From the NCBI RefSeq assembly GCF_900115345.1, contig NZ_FOWC01000019.1, forward strand, positions 62,001-126,000: 64,000 nucleotides of DNA, read 5' to 3'. The notes beneath the pieces were generated by a model. It did not search any database. It was not told the origin of the DNA and saw nothing but the letters and a program-made list of their open reading frames with translations. A program made the translations under genes and the position numbers. Positions 53,638-61,595 of this stretch are shown one piece after another; position 1 is the first letter of the stretch, and every line of letters starts with the position of its first letter. This DNA is from Amycolatopsis rubida (GTDB lineage: Bacteria; Actinomycetota; Actinomycetes; Mycobacteriales; Pseudonocardiaceae).

Positions 53638-55617
53638 TCACCCGGAAGCGGCGCCCGGGTTCCTCAGCAGAACGCGCGCTTCGAACAACTCCCCGAAGAC
53701 CGGCAGCACGGAAGGGAATTCCCCTCGTTCGAGAGCCTCGGCGTCGGCCCGATGGCACGCGGCGGGGTCCGGCGCGGGGACCGGCCACCGCACGCCCGTC
53801 TGGTTGACGCCGCGCCGGGTCAGCCGGCCGTCCACCGCCGCGGCCGTCGAAGTCCACTGGGGACAGCTCGGCAACGTCGCCACGACGGCCCCGTTGACCA
53901 GCAGGTCCGCGGTCGTGCCCGCTGGCGCGTCCGGCATCCGGTAGGTCACCGCCAAGGTGAGATCCCCGGGGCGCGCGAGAGCGAACGCGAACACCGACCG
54001 CCGAGCCATCCCCCGGTGGTAGGCGAGCGGCGGCCGCCAGTTCGGGAGCGGATGCCCGTCGGCGGTGGGGCTTTCGAGCAGATCGGCGTCGCGATCGCTC
54101 CCGGGCGCCGATTCGAAGAGTTCGCCGAGGCATTCCCGCAGAGTCCACAGTTCGGGCGGCACGCACCGGGTCTGCACCAGGCCGGAGAGAAACGGCAGCA
54201 GCTCCGCGGCCTCGGCCAGCCGCAACGCGGCCGGATGCGTCCACAATGGACGCGGCGCGTCCAGCAGCGCCAGCGTGCCCGCCAGGACCGGACCCACACC
54301 GGGGTCGGCGTCGACCGCGGCGCGCAGCCGATTCAGCACCGGAAGCACCGGCTGGCCTTGGAAAGCGATGTGCGCGGCGGCGTGCGCGTGGCCGAAGGCC
54401 CGCAGCCGCCGGTCCGGTCCGGGGCCGGGCGCCGTGGTTCCGGGAGGGCTGCCGGTGACGGCGTCGGCGACCGCGGCCATGGCGCGTTCGATGCCGGGGC
54501 CGGAAAGGTGGCAGTAGTCGTGGAACAGGTCCGGGTCGGGCAGTCCGGGGGCGCCGAAGACGGTGCGCAGGTCGACACACCGCCAGCCGCGGTCGCGGGC
54601 GAAGGACGCGAGCAGGTCCTGGACCGGCCGGGTGATCCTGGGGACGTGCCGGACGAACAGTCCGCACACCGCGTCCCGGGAGTCCTCGAACGCCGCCCGC
54701 GCCGCCGCCTCGTCGCCCGTCGCCAGCGCCGCCCGGCCGCGCAGCCAGCCAGGGATCGAACTGGTGCCCTGATCGAGCGCGGCCATGGCCGCGGCCAGGG
54801 GGGCGATCTCCGCCCACCGCCCGGTTTCGGCGGCGTGCCCGGCCCGGTCCTTCAGGTCGTGCCAGGAGGCGAGCGCGGCGGGCGGGAGCACCGGGGTCTC
54901 GATGTCGGCGGGCGGAACCCAGCCGCGGAGATTGAACTCGGGCACCACGACGACCACCTCGGCCGGGCACCGTTGCCGAAGCGCGGCGAGGCGCTCCAGG
55001 AACCCTTGGGCATATGCGTGCGTGACCACGGAAAGGAACCGTTCCCGGAGCGCGGCGTACCCGCCTTCCCGCAGCGCGTCCGCGAGCGTGTCGCGCACTT
55101 CGATCTCCCCGGCCAGGCCGAGCCGGAAGAACGGTTCTGCCCAGTTGTTCCCGGCGAAGGCGATCACGACGTCCGGAGCCGCCAGGTCCAGCCGGTCGAC
55201 GAGGGTGTTCAGGACGGCTCCGGTCGCGCCGGTCTTGGCGAGGTCGACGCATTGGTAGCCCTCGCCGCCCAGCTGGCGTTGCAGCACTTGCCCGCAGCTT
55301 TGCCCGTGCTCGAACGGCCAGCCCCGGGCCGCTGATTCGCCGATCAGCACGACCCGCCGGGCATCCCCGGCCGGCGGCAGGTACTCCACCGGGGCCCAGG
55401 ATTCGAGTTCTTCGGGCGGCCAGTCCGTCCGGCGCAGCGCGGTGTCCGGTTCGACCCGCCACGGCCCGAGTTCCGGAATCCGCTCGCCCGCCGGTCCGGG
55501 CCGCTGCCGCCGGACGGCCAGTTTCTGGAGTTCGGCCAGGATCTGGGCGCCGGCGGCGTCGCCGAGCAGCGCGGCGAGCCGGTCCGCCCTCTGCCGGAGG
55601 GGTTCCGTCGCGGGCAT
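53638..55617 (-). CDS. SGNH-hydrolase-like protein of unknown role
   Basis: A protein of about 659 residues with features of an SGNH/GDSL hydrolase in its first 400 residues: VVLIGESAARGW (block I, catalytic Ser in GES), VVIAFAGNNW (block III, GNN), and DLFHDYCHLS (block V, Asp and His). The C-terminal third (from about 420) has alanine-rich helical stretches and then a beta-rich end (LTLAVTYRMPDAPAGTTADLLVNG). No signal peptide is seen. SGNH proteins are esterases or acyltransferases; in this cluster it might remove or add an acyl group on a sugar, which is only a guess. An in-frame GTG two codons upstream (55623) is an alternative start, but GGAAG is better spaced for the ATG at 55617. It lies 24 bases behind the carbamoyltransferase gene in the same direction. 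Confidence 0.7.
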   Translation of the reverse strand: MPATEPLRQRADRLAALLGDAAGAQILAELQKLAVRRQRPGPAGERIPELGPWRVEPDTALRRTDWPPEELESWAPVEYLPPAGDARRVVLIGESAARGWPFEHGQSCGQVLQRQLGGEGYQCVDLAKTGATGAVLNTLVDRLDLAAPDVVIAFAGNNWAEPFFRLGLAGEIEVRDTLADALREGGYAALRERFLSVVTHAYAQGFLERLAALRQRCPAEVVVVVPEFNLRGWVPPADIETPVLPPAALASWHDLKDRAGHAAETGRWAEIAPLAAAMAALDQGTSSIPGWLRGRAALATGDEAAARAAFEDSRDAVCGLFVRHVPRITRPVQDLLASFARDRGWRCVDLRTVFGAPGLPDPDLFHDYCHLSGPGIERAMAAVADAVTGSPPGTTAPGPGPDRRLRAFGHAHAAAHIAFQGQPVLPVLNRLRAAVDADPGVGPVLAGTLALLDAPRPLWTHPAALRLAEAAELLPFLSGLVQTRCVPPELWTLRECLGELFESAPGSDRDADLLESPTADGHPLPNWRPPLAYHRGMARRSVFAFALARPGDLTLAVTYRMPDAPAGTTADLLVNGAVVATLPSCPQWTSTAAAVDGRLTRRGVNQTGVRWPVPAPDPAACHRADAEALERGEFPSVLPVFGELFEARVLLRNPGAASG

Positions 55618-55641
55618 GGGCACCTGCTTCCCGGGAAGGCG

Positions 55642-57396
55642 TCAGACGAAGCTGTACACGGTGGTGCGCTCCCGCGGCGGCGAGGCGGGGATCAGGCCGA
55701 CGAGCCGGTCCCACCCGTCCGGAAGATCCCGGGCGCGCACCAGCAGGTCGCCGAGGACGAGAGCGTCGAGCCCGCAGCGGACGAACGCGGCCAGCGCGTC
55801 CGCGGGAGTGCACACGATCGGTTCTCCCCGCACGTTGAACGAGGTGTTGAGCAGGATCGGGTAGCCGGTGCGCTTCCCGAACGCGGTCAGCAGGCCGTGG
55901 AAGCGCGGATCGACCGCGGCGTCGACGGTCTGCAGCCGGGCCGAACCGTCGACGTGGGAGATCGCGGGCAGCGCGGCGGGGTCGAGGACCCGCGCGGTAT
56001 CGAGCATGAACGGCGCCGGGCCGGTCCAGGCGAAGAACTCGGGACAGCGGTCGGCGGCCACGGCGGGGGCGAACGGCCGGAAGGACTCGCGTTTCTTCAC
56101 CAGCGCGTTGATGCGGTCGCGCATCCGGGAGTCCCGGGGATCGGCGAGGATCGACCGCGCGCCCAGCGACCGGGGGCCGAATTCCATGCGGCCCTGGAAC
56201 CAGCCGATGATCTCGCCCCCGGCCAGCAGCTCCGCCGCGGTGTCCAGCAGTCCGGTCTCGTCCCCGGCGAACGCGAGGTAGGGGACGCCCGCGATGTCGA
56301 GGCCTGCCCGGACCTCGTCGGCCGGATAGGCCGGGCCGAGGCGGGCGTCGGTCATCCGCTCCCGCACATACGTTCCGGTCAGCCGGTGGTGCACCAGCGC
56401 GGCGGCGCCGACGCACCCGCCCGCGTCGCCCGCCGCGGGCGGGACGAAGAGGTCGCGGAACGGCCCGTCGCGGCGGAGCCGGGTGTTCGCCACGCAATTC
56501 AGCGCGACACCGCCCGCGTAGCTGAGGTTTTCCGATCCGGTGCGCTCGTGCAGATGACGCGCCTTCGCCAGCAGGATTTCTTCGAGCACGATCTGCAGAC
56601 TGCGCGCGAGGTCCTGATGGACGGTCTCGATCTCGTCGTCCGGCCGTCGCGGCGCAACGGGCAGCAGGTCGGCCAGCGCGTCGGTGTACATCCGGTCCGG
56701 CCGCCGGAAGTCGAAGTACTCCGGGTCGAGCCGGAACTGGCCGCCGGGCAGGTCGGCGACCAGCGTGCGCAGCGTCTCGGCGCAGGTGCCTTCGCCGTAC
56801 GGAGCGAGGCCCATCACCTTGTACTCGTCGCTGTTGACCTCGAACCCCAGGTACGAGGTGAGCGCGCTGTAGAACAGCCCGAGCGAATCCGGGAACGCGA
56901 CCTCCTCGAAGAGTTCGATCCCGTCCGGACCGGCGCGGCCGTAGCTCGTCGTCGTCCACTCGCCGACCGCGTCGGCGGTCAGCAGGGCGGATTCGGCGAA
57001 CCCGGAGAAGTAGAAGGCGCTCGCCGCGTGCGATTCGTGGTGGGTGACCGGGACGACCTCGCCGGAGTAGCCGAGCAGCTCGCGGATCTCCCGGAACGGC
57101 CGGTCGGCGTCGAGCCGGAACAGGGTTTCCGGACTGCTCTGCGGCAACTCGGGCAAGCCGTTCCACAGCTGACGGCCCAGCCGCGCGACGGGATCCTCGT
57201 AGTAGGCGACGCGGTCGATGTCGGCGATGCCGATCCCGGCCTGGCGAAGGCACGCGCGAAAAGCGTGGGCGGGCATCGACGCGTCGTACCGCCGCCGGGT
57301 GAACCGCTCCTCCTGCGCGGCGGCCGCCAGCCGTCCGTCGATCAGCACAGCGCACGCCGAATCGTGGTACAGAGCCGAAATCCCGACGACGATCAC
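55642..57396 (-). CDS. Second NodU/CmcH-family carbamoyltransferase
   Basis: A 584-residue O-carbamoyltransferase, complete and distinct from the copy at 42288. Features: GISALYHDSACAVLIDGRL at the N-terminus, the metal-binding pattern VTHHESHAASAFYFSGF, KVMGLAPYGEG, YAGGVALNCVAN, and in the C-terminal part GWFQGRMEFGPRSLGARSI and NTSFNVRGEPIV. This form (QEERFTRRRYD, EFGPRSLGARSIL) is the common type seen in antibiotic and NodU-like pathways. It may carbamoylate a second sugar hydroxyl or replace the first enzyme. The start is a GTG preceded by AGGTGAG. It is followed by the SGNH gene and preceded by the VOC-fusion gene on the same strand. Confidence 0.9.
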   Translation of the reverse strand: MIVVGISALYHDSACAVLIDGRLAAAAQEERFTRRRYDASMPAHAFRACLRQAGIGIADIDRVAYYEDPVARLGRQLWNGLPELPQSSPETLFRLDADRPFREIRELLGYSGEVVPVTHHESHAASAFYFSGFAESALLTADAVGEWTTTSYGRAGPDGIELFEEVAFPDSLGLFYSALTSYLGFEVNSDEYKVMGLAPYGEGTCAETLRTLVADLPGGQFRLDPEYFDFRRPDRMYTDALADLLPVAPRRPDDEIETVHQDLARSLQIVLEEILLAKARHLHERTGSENLSYAGGVALNCVANTRLRRDGPFRDLFVPPAAGDAGGCVGAAALVHHRLTGTYVRERMTDARLGPAYPADEVRAGLDIAGVPYLAFAGDETGLLDTAAELLAGGEIIGWFQGRMEFGPRSLGARSILADPRDSRMRDRINALVKKRESFRPFAPAVAADRCPEFFAWTGPAPFMLDTARVLDPAALPAISHVDGSARLQTVDAAVDPRFHGLLTAFGKRTGYPILLNTSFNVRGEPIVCTPADALAAFVRCGLDALVLGDLLVRARDLPDGWDRLVGLIPASPPRERTTVYSFV

Positions 57397-57439
57397 GCGA
57401 GGCTCACCTGCCTGTCCCTTCGCTTGGCGGCGGTCGAGG

Positions 57440-58900
57440 TCATCCCGGTCCTCCGGCGGGCTCCTGGCGTCCGACCGCGAGCGCGGCGGCGTGCGGAGAC
57501 AGCCCCCGTTCCTCGACCAGGTGCCGCGTGCAGAGGTCTGCGACAGATTCCTCGGCGATGCCTTGCGCGGCCAGCGTTTCGGTCACCGCGGCCAGCCTCC
57601 TGCCGTACCAGTCGGGCAGCGTGGCGGCGACCGGGGCGAGCGCCAGGTACTCGGCCAGCAGATAGCGGAGCCGGACCTCGGCGTCGTGGAAGTATCCGCT
57701 GAATTCTTCGAGCACGTCGGCGTGCCCGAGCCCGGCGATGTACATCAGCTCGTCCGAACTCTCGTCTCCCGCCGTCGCGCCCTGCGGCGTGCCGTAGCCG
57801 GAAAGCTCGCGCACCTGGGAGATCCGCTTCCCGAGGGTGCGAGCGGCGAGCTGGTACAGGACGGTCGGTTCGTAGAAGGCCATCCCGCCGGGGACGGCCG
57901 GGCCCGCCAGTTCGCGCAACGCCCGCGACGGAGTCCTGCTGTAGCAGCGCCGCCCCTCGACCTGCCGGTTGAACCGTTCGCGGGCGTAGACGCCGGGACC
58001 GACGTCGATGCCCGCGTCCCGCACCTCGGCGATCGTCCCGGCGCTGAAGAACGCGAGATGGGTGTTGGCGATCGGGAAACCGGCTCCGGAGTCCCACGAC
58101 CACGCGCAGGCGACCGAAGTGTCCCGGCCGAGCGCGGACAGTTCGGCGAAGAGACCCGGGTTGAGCACGAGGCATCCCGGCTCCAGCCAGCCGAAATCGT
58201 CCCCGGCCGCGGCGAAGAGGAACTCCAGCACGCCCGCGTCGTCCATCCGGAGGTCGATGTGGTGGAAGGGACGGCCGAGATTTTCCCGCACCCAGGCGCG
58301 TTCGGCGGACGGGAGAGCGGAACCGAGCAGCACGAGGGGAACGTCGCCGGGGACGAGCCCGGCGGTTTTCCCCGCCCAGTGCAGGAGTCCTTCGGTGAAG
58401 TGGAGGAAGTAAGCCCCGGACGTCCGAGGCCGCGCGCGCAGAAACTCGCGGAACGCCAGGAGCCCGCGGTGTTCGGCGCGGGCGGTCCGGCTCCGGTCGA
58501 GCGCGCGGCGCGCGGTGTCGAGCGGCTCGGCGATCCGGCGCCGGAGCGCGGAAACCCCGCCCGCCGGGCCCACGGCGATCACATTGCCGTAGCAGTCCCG
58601 GAAACCGTACGAGCAGTCCGGCCGCGCCGTGCCGGGGCCGACCAGATGCGCGCCCCGGTCGTCGAGCCTGCGGCGCAGTATTTCCGGTTGCGCGACAAGG
58701 ATGACCGCGTCCGGCACCGGTGGGTCTTCGGCGCGCGGCCCGGCTCGGAGCGCGAGGAAAACGCCGTGCCCGTGCAGCAGCGCCGCTTGGCCGGAGACGG
58801 TGACCGGGGCGAAACCGAAAAAGGTACGGTAGTAATCGACGGCCTTGCCCACGTCGCCGACCTGGAGACAGGGAACTCCGGACGGCCGGTGAACGCGCAT
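57440..58900 (-). CDS. VOC domain fused to a glycosyltransferase-like domain, copy 2
   Basis: A 486-residue paralogue of the protein at 51140. Residues about 8-120 are the VOC domain (VPCLQVGDVGKAVDYYRTFFGF, YGFRDCYGNVIAVGP). Residues about 155-440 align with the transferase-like domain (YFLHFTEGLLHWAGK, LGRPFHHIDLRMDD, THLAFFSAGTI, DELMYIAGLGH). Where copy 1 has YVDIDCFVLDP this copy has WLEPGCLVLNP, so both acidic residues of the DxD-like pair are changed. It may therefore be a binding protein or use a different mechanism. A GGAGG Shine-Dalgarno site stands 5 bases before the ATG at 58900. It is the first gene of a three-gene minus-strand run with the carbamoyltransferase and SGNH genes. 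Confidence 0.72.
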   Translation of the reverse strand: MRVHRPSGVPCLQVGDVGKAVDYYRTFFGFAPVTVSGQAALLHGHGVFLALRAGPRAEDPPVPDAVILVAQPEILRRRLDDRGAHLVGPGTARPDCSYGFRDCYGNVIAVGPAGGVSALRRRIAEPLDTARRALDRSRTARAEHRGLLAFREFLRARPRTSGAYFLHFTEGLLHWAGKTAGLVPGDVPLVLLGSALPSAERAWVRENLGRPFHHIDLRMDDAGVLEFLFAAAGDDFGWLEPGCLVLNPGLFAELSALGRDTSVACAWSWDSGAGFPIANTHLAFFSAGTIAEVRDAGIDVGPGVYARERFNRQVEGRRCYSRTPSRALRELAGPAVPGGMAFYEPTVLYQLAARTLGKRISQVRELSGYGTPQGATAGDESSDELMYIAGLGHADVLEEFSGYFHDAEVRLRYLLAEYLALAPVAATLPDWYGRRLAAVTETLAAQGIAEESVADLCTRHLVEERGLSPHAAALAVGRQEPAGGPG

Positions 58901-59213
58901 TCCATCCTCCTGCCGCCGACGAGAAGCGCGTTGTCGAGAGTAGTACTTTTCGCGGACGCGGGCGATAGCCTTTCCGGGTCAGCCGCACCGAAAATACCCG
59001 TGCCGGCAACGAAAATGGCGAGAGAACGGTGCGGCGGCCGTCTCCGCGACGGGCGACCGGGTGAACCGCGGATCACCTCATCGCCGGACCCGCGGCGATG
59101 ATCGGTGACGGTGCGCCGATCACGGCAGCGGATTCTCCTCCGTCCGGATCCGGATCCGCCCCGGCGAAAGCATCCGCCGGGTACCCGCCGTCGCGCGGTT
59201 TCCGGACGGCAGC
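58901..59213. other. Intergenic region upstream of the second VOC-fusion gene
   Basis: No gene of at least 60 residues here looks real. It holds the minus-strand GGAGG site (58906-58910), a locally A/T-rich stretch around 58940-58950 (GTAGTACTTTT) that could belong to a minus-strand promoter, and an inverted repeat at 59099-59122 with arms TGATCGG and CCGATCA separated by 10 bases. That repeat lies 92 bases past the stop of the C-PCP gene and may be a weak terminator or operator. I see no confident -35/-10 pair. Confidence 0.5.
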
Positions 59214-60947
59214 TCACCGGCTTTCGCGTTCGACGGCCGCAGCGATCCCGTCGACGGTACGAGCGGTGGCGATCGCGTAGAGGCCGATCTCCACACCGAA
59301 ACGCCGCTGAACACGCGAGGCGAGGCGAGCCGCGTCCATCGACGTCCCGCCGAGCCGGAAGAAATTGTCGTCGCCCGCGACGTTCCGCGCACCGAGCACT
59401 TCTCCGACCAGCTCGGCGACCCCGGCGGCGGTCGAAGGCGCCGGTTTCCCGGCAGGCTCGGGCCGGGCCGGGGCGTGCGTCCGCCATCGCGCCGGTCTCT
59501 CGAAGGCGAGTTCCGAGATCCGGGCCTCCGGTCTCGCGACAGCGTCCCGCAGCAGCGCGACCAGCAACTGTTCGACCAGCGGCAGCGACGCGGGCGCGAA
59601 CAGCACGTCGTCCAACTGGAGGCGGATCGGCAGCTCTCCGTGCCCGGAGTCGAAGACCTCAAGCCAGAGATCGGCTTCCGAGCGACCGGCCGAGGCACCC
59701 GGTTCCGGCTCGGGCAGGGCGGCCGGGGCCAGCCCGGGCAGCGGGGTCTTCGCGCGGGGAACGTTGTGCACGGAAAGCCCGAACTGCCGAAGCGGACTCG
59801 GCTCGCGGTTGCGCGCCGGGTCCAGCAGGGCGACGACTTCGGCGAACGGCAGCTTCGCGGCGTCGAACGCGTCGAGCGCCGAATCTCGTGCCGCGGCGAG
59901 CAGTTCCCGGAAAGTGGGATCCCCGGGGGCGCTGAGCCGCAGCACCAGGCATTCGGTCAGCAGGCCGACCGTCCGCTCGGTCTCGCTCCCGTGCCGTCCG
60001 GCCGAAACCGAGACCACGGCGAAGTCGGCGGCCCCGCTCCAGCGGCTGATCAGCGCGTGCAGCCCGGCCAGCAGCGTGCCGAACAGCGTGACCGCTTCCG
60101 CCGCGCCGAGCCGGCGCAGACCGGTGCTGAGTTCGTGGTCGAGCACGGATTCCCGGGAGTGGGAGCCGAGGTTGGGCAGTGCCCGCCGCGGCCGGTCGGA
60201 GGGCAGGTCGACCGGGCGGACTCCGCCCAGCCGGTCCCGGCAGCGCTCGCGCAGCGCGGACATCCTGGCCGGAGTGAGCCGCCGCCGTTGCCGCCGGCCG
60301 AGTTCCGCGGGCTGCCCGAGCGGGGGCTGCAGCCGGTGCGGCCTGCCCGCACAAGCGGAGCTGTAGGCCGAAGACAGTTCCTCGAGCAGCACCGCGATCG
60401 ACCAGAGATCGGCCGAGAGATGGTGGACGCTCAGCAGGATCACGTGGTCTTCGGGCGCCAGCCGGAGCACACCGGCCCGGAACGGCGAACCGGATTCGAG
60501 GGCGAAGGGCCGGGCCCGCTCCTGCGCGACGACCGCGGCGAGCGGGGGAGCGCCGGGCCCGGCGAGGTCGAGGATCCGGATCCTCGCGGGCGTGTACGGA
60601 TCGACCACCTGGCCCGGGGCGCCGTCCCGCAACGGAAACCGGGTGCGGAGGCTTTCGTGGCGGCTCGCCGCCACGCCGACCGCGGCGTCCAGCGCCGGGA
60701 TGTTCAGCGGTCCGCGCACCCGCGCCACAACCGGTTCGTCGTCGGCGACGGACGCGGGGAACAGCCGGTCGACCAGCCACATGCGTTCCTGGTCGAACGA
60801 CAGCGGCAGGGGCCCGTCGCGGTCCGCCGTTTCGCGCGTTTCGCGGTCGGCCGGTCGCCGGGAGAACAGCCGCCGGGAGAACAGCCGCCGGAGAATATTC
60901 CGCTTTTCCCCGGGGCCGCCGCGCCGCCCGGCCGGAATCCGAACCAC
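59214..60947 (-). CDS. Stand-alone NRPS condensation-carrier (C-PCP) didomain
   Basis: A 577-residue protein. The condensation domain (about 45-480) has HHLSADLWS, close to the starter-type HHLIADLWS of the BlmVI protein, with both His present. The carrier domain (about 495-570) has FFRLGGTSMDAARLAS. There is no adenylation domain, so the carrier must be loaded in trans or receive a chain. It is not part of the bleomycin architecture as I know it, and could add the terminal amine, an acyl group, or a side-chain residue. The N-terminal ~30 residues are basic and contain RRLFS twice, encoded by a 15-bp tandem repeat. A GTG start with GGAGGA 3 bases before it is used. It is transcribed divergently from the VOC gene at 61170. 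Confidence 0.82.
   Translation of the reverse strand: MVRIPAGRRGGPGEKRNILRRLFSRRLFSRRPADRETRETADRDGPLPLSFDQERMWLVDRLFPASVADDEPVVARVRGPLNIPALDAAVGVAASRHESLRTRFPLRDGAPGQVVDPYTPARIRILDLAGPGAPPLAAVVAQERARPFALESGSPFRAGVLRLAPEDHVILLSVHHLSADLWSIAVLLEELSSAYSSACAGRPHRLQPPLGQPAELGRRQRRRLTPARMSALRERCRDRLGGVRPVDLPSDRPRRALPNLGSHSRESVLDHELSTGLRRLGAAEAVTLFGTLLAGLHALISRWSGAADFAVVSVSAGRHGSETERTVGLLTECLVLRLSAPGDPTFRELLAAARDSALDAFDAAKLPFAEVVALLDPARNREPSPLRQFGLSVHNVPRAKTPLPGLAPAALPEPEPGASAGRSEADLWLEVFDSGHGELPIRLQLDDVLFAPASLPLVEQLLVALLRDAVARPEARISELAFERPARWRTHAPARPEPAGKPAPSTAAGVAELVGEVLGARNVAGDDNFFRLGGTSMDAARLASRVQRRFGVEIGLYAIATARTVDGIAAAVERESR
60856..60895 (-). repeat. 15-bp tandem repeat in the start of the C-PCP gene
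   Basis: The unit CGCCGGGAGAACAGC (plus-strand reading) occurs twice in full and again in part, encoding Arg-Arg-Leu-Phe-Ser twice in the N-terminal extension before the C domain. It keeps the frame, so copy number could vary. Confidence 0.75.
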
Positions 60948-61014
60948 ATTTCCTCCCGGACGGAACGTCGGAGCGCGGCTTTTCCCGGCCGACGGCTAGG
61001 GGCGAAGTGTCGAG

Positions 61015-61047
61015 AGGCTGAAATTGCCGGTGGCCGTCTTTCAGCCT
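61015..61047. promoter_or_regulatory. Inverted repeat between divergent genes, possible operator
   Basis: Two perfect 9-base arms, AGGCTGAAA and TTTCAGCCT, are separated by 15 bases. They lie in the 222-base gap between the divergent C-PCP gene and the bleomycin-binding gene. The spacing suits a dimeric repressor; no regulator gene is seen in the window. A transcript hairpin is the alternative. Confidence 0.45.
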
Positions 61048-61093
61048 AGCTGTTCGCGGGCGTTACGCGAAGGGGCGAATCGGGCCGCGCGCA

Positions 61094-61122
61094 TTCGCCA
61101 GTCCCGGCTCGGGCGGTAGGGT
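61094..61122 (+). promoter_or_regulatory. Possible promoter of the bleomycin-binding VOC gene
   Basis: TTCGCC and TAGGGT are spaced by 17 bases, with the -10-like element ending 47 bases before the chosen ATG. The -35 match is poor. Supported mainly by position in a divergent gap. Confidence 0.25.
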
Positions 61123-61169
61123 GGGCCGCGACGAAGAACGACGACCGCCTCGGGTTGGAGATGGCTGAA

Positions 61170-61547
61170 ATGGCTCTGTTGACCGCGATTCCGTGTCTTC
61201 CGGTCGCCGACATCAAGCAGGCCGCCGATTTCTACGCCGAGAAGTTCGGTTTCGCCGCCGGCTACGTGGGCGACGACTACGGCGTCGTGGAGCGCGACGG
61301 GGTGGAGATCCACTTCTGGCCGGCGAACCAGCCGGGCACGGCCGGCGCGGAACCGCATCTCGCGGGCTCCGGCTCGTGCCGCGTCCGGGTGTCGGACGTG
61401 AAGGCGCTTTACGAAGAGCTGCGCGTGCTCGACGTCGTGCACCCCAACGGGGCACTGGACGCCCATCCGTGGGGCCCGGAATTCACCGTGCTCGACCGGG
61501 ACCACAACGCACTCACCTTCTACCAGGCCGCCGGAACCGAAAGCTGA
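61170..61547 (+). CDS. Stand-alone bleomycin-resistance (VOC) protein, BlmA/Ble-like
   Basis: A 125-residue single VOC domain of the size of known bleomycin-binding proteins. It has LTAIPCLPVADIKQAADFYAEKFGF at the start, a HFWPAN strand, SCRVRVSDVKALYEELR in the middle, and WGPEFTVLDRDHNALTFYQA at the end. Such proteins dimerise and bind the metal-loaded or free drug without changing it, protecting the producer's DNA. The ATG at 61170 is chosen because GGAG stands 9 bases upstream; in-frame ATG 61161 and TTG 61155 are alternatives. It is divergent from the C-PCP gene, behind an inverted repeat, and is followed by terminator-like hairpins. Confidence 0.85.
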   Translation: MALLTAIPCLPVADIKQAADFYAEKFGFAAGYVGDDYGVVERDGVEIHFWPANQPGTAGAEPHLAGSGSCRVRVSDVKALYEELRVLDVVHPNGALDAHPWGPEFTVLDRDHNALTFYQAAGTES

Positions 61548-61595
61548 TCCGGACGGGCGCTCGCGTCCGGAATCCGGCGCCGCCTTCAGCGGCGC
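61548..61595. terminator. Terminator-like hairpins between convergent genes
   Basis: Directly after the VOC stop, TCCGGACG (61548-61555) pairs with CGTCCGGA (61564-61571) across an 8-base loop. A second stem, GCGCCGC/GCGGCGC, spans 61577-61595 and covers the stop of the minus-strand methyltransferase gene. Both could end transcripts from either side; no T-tract is present, as is usual in high-GC actinomycetes. Confidence 0.6.
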
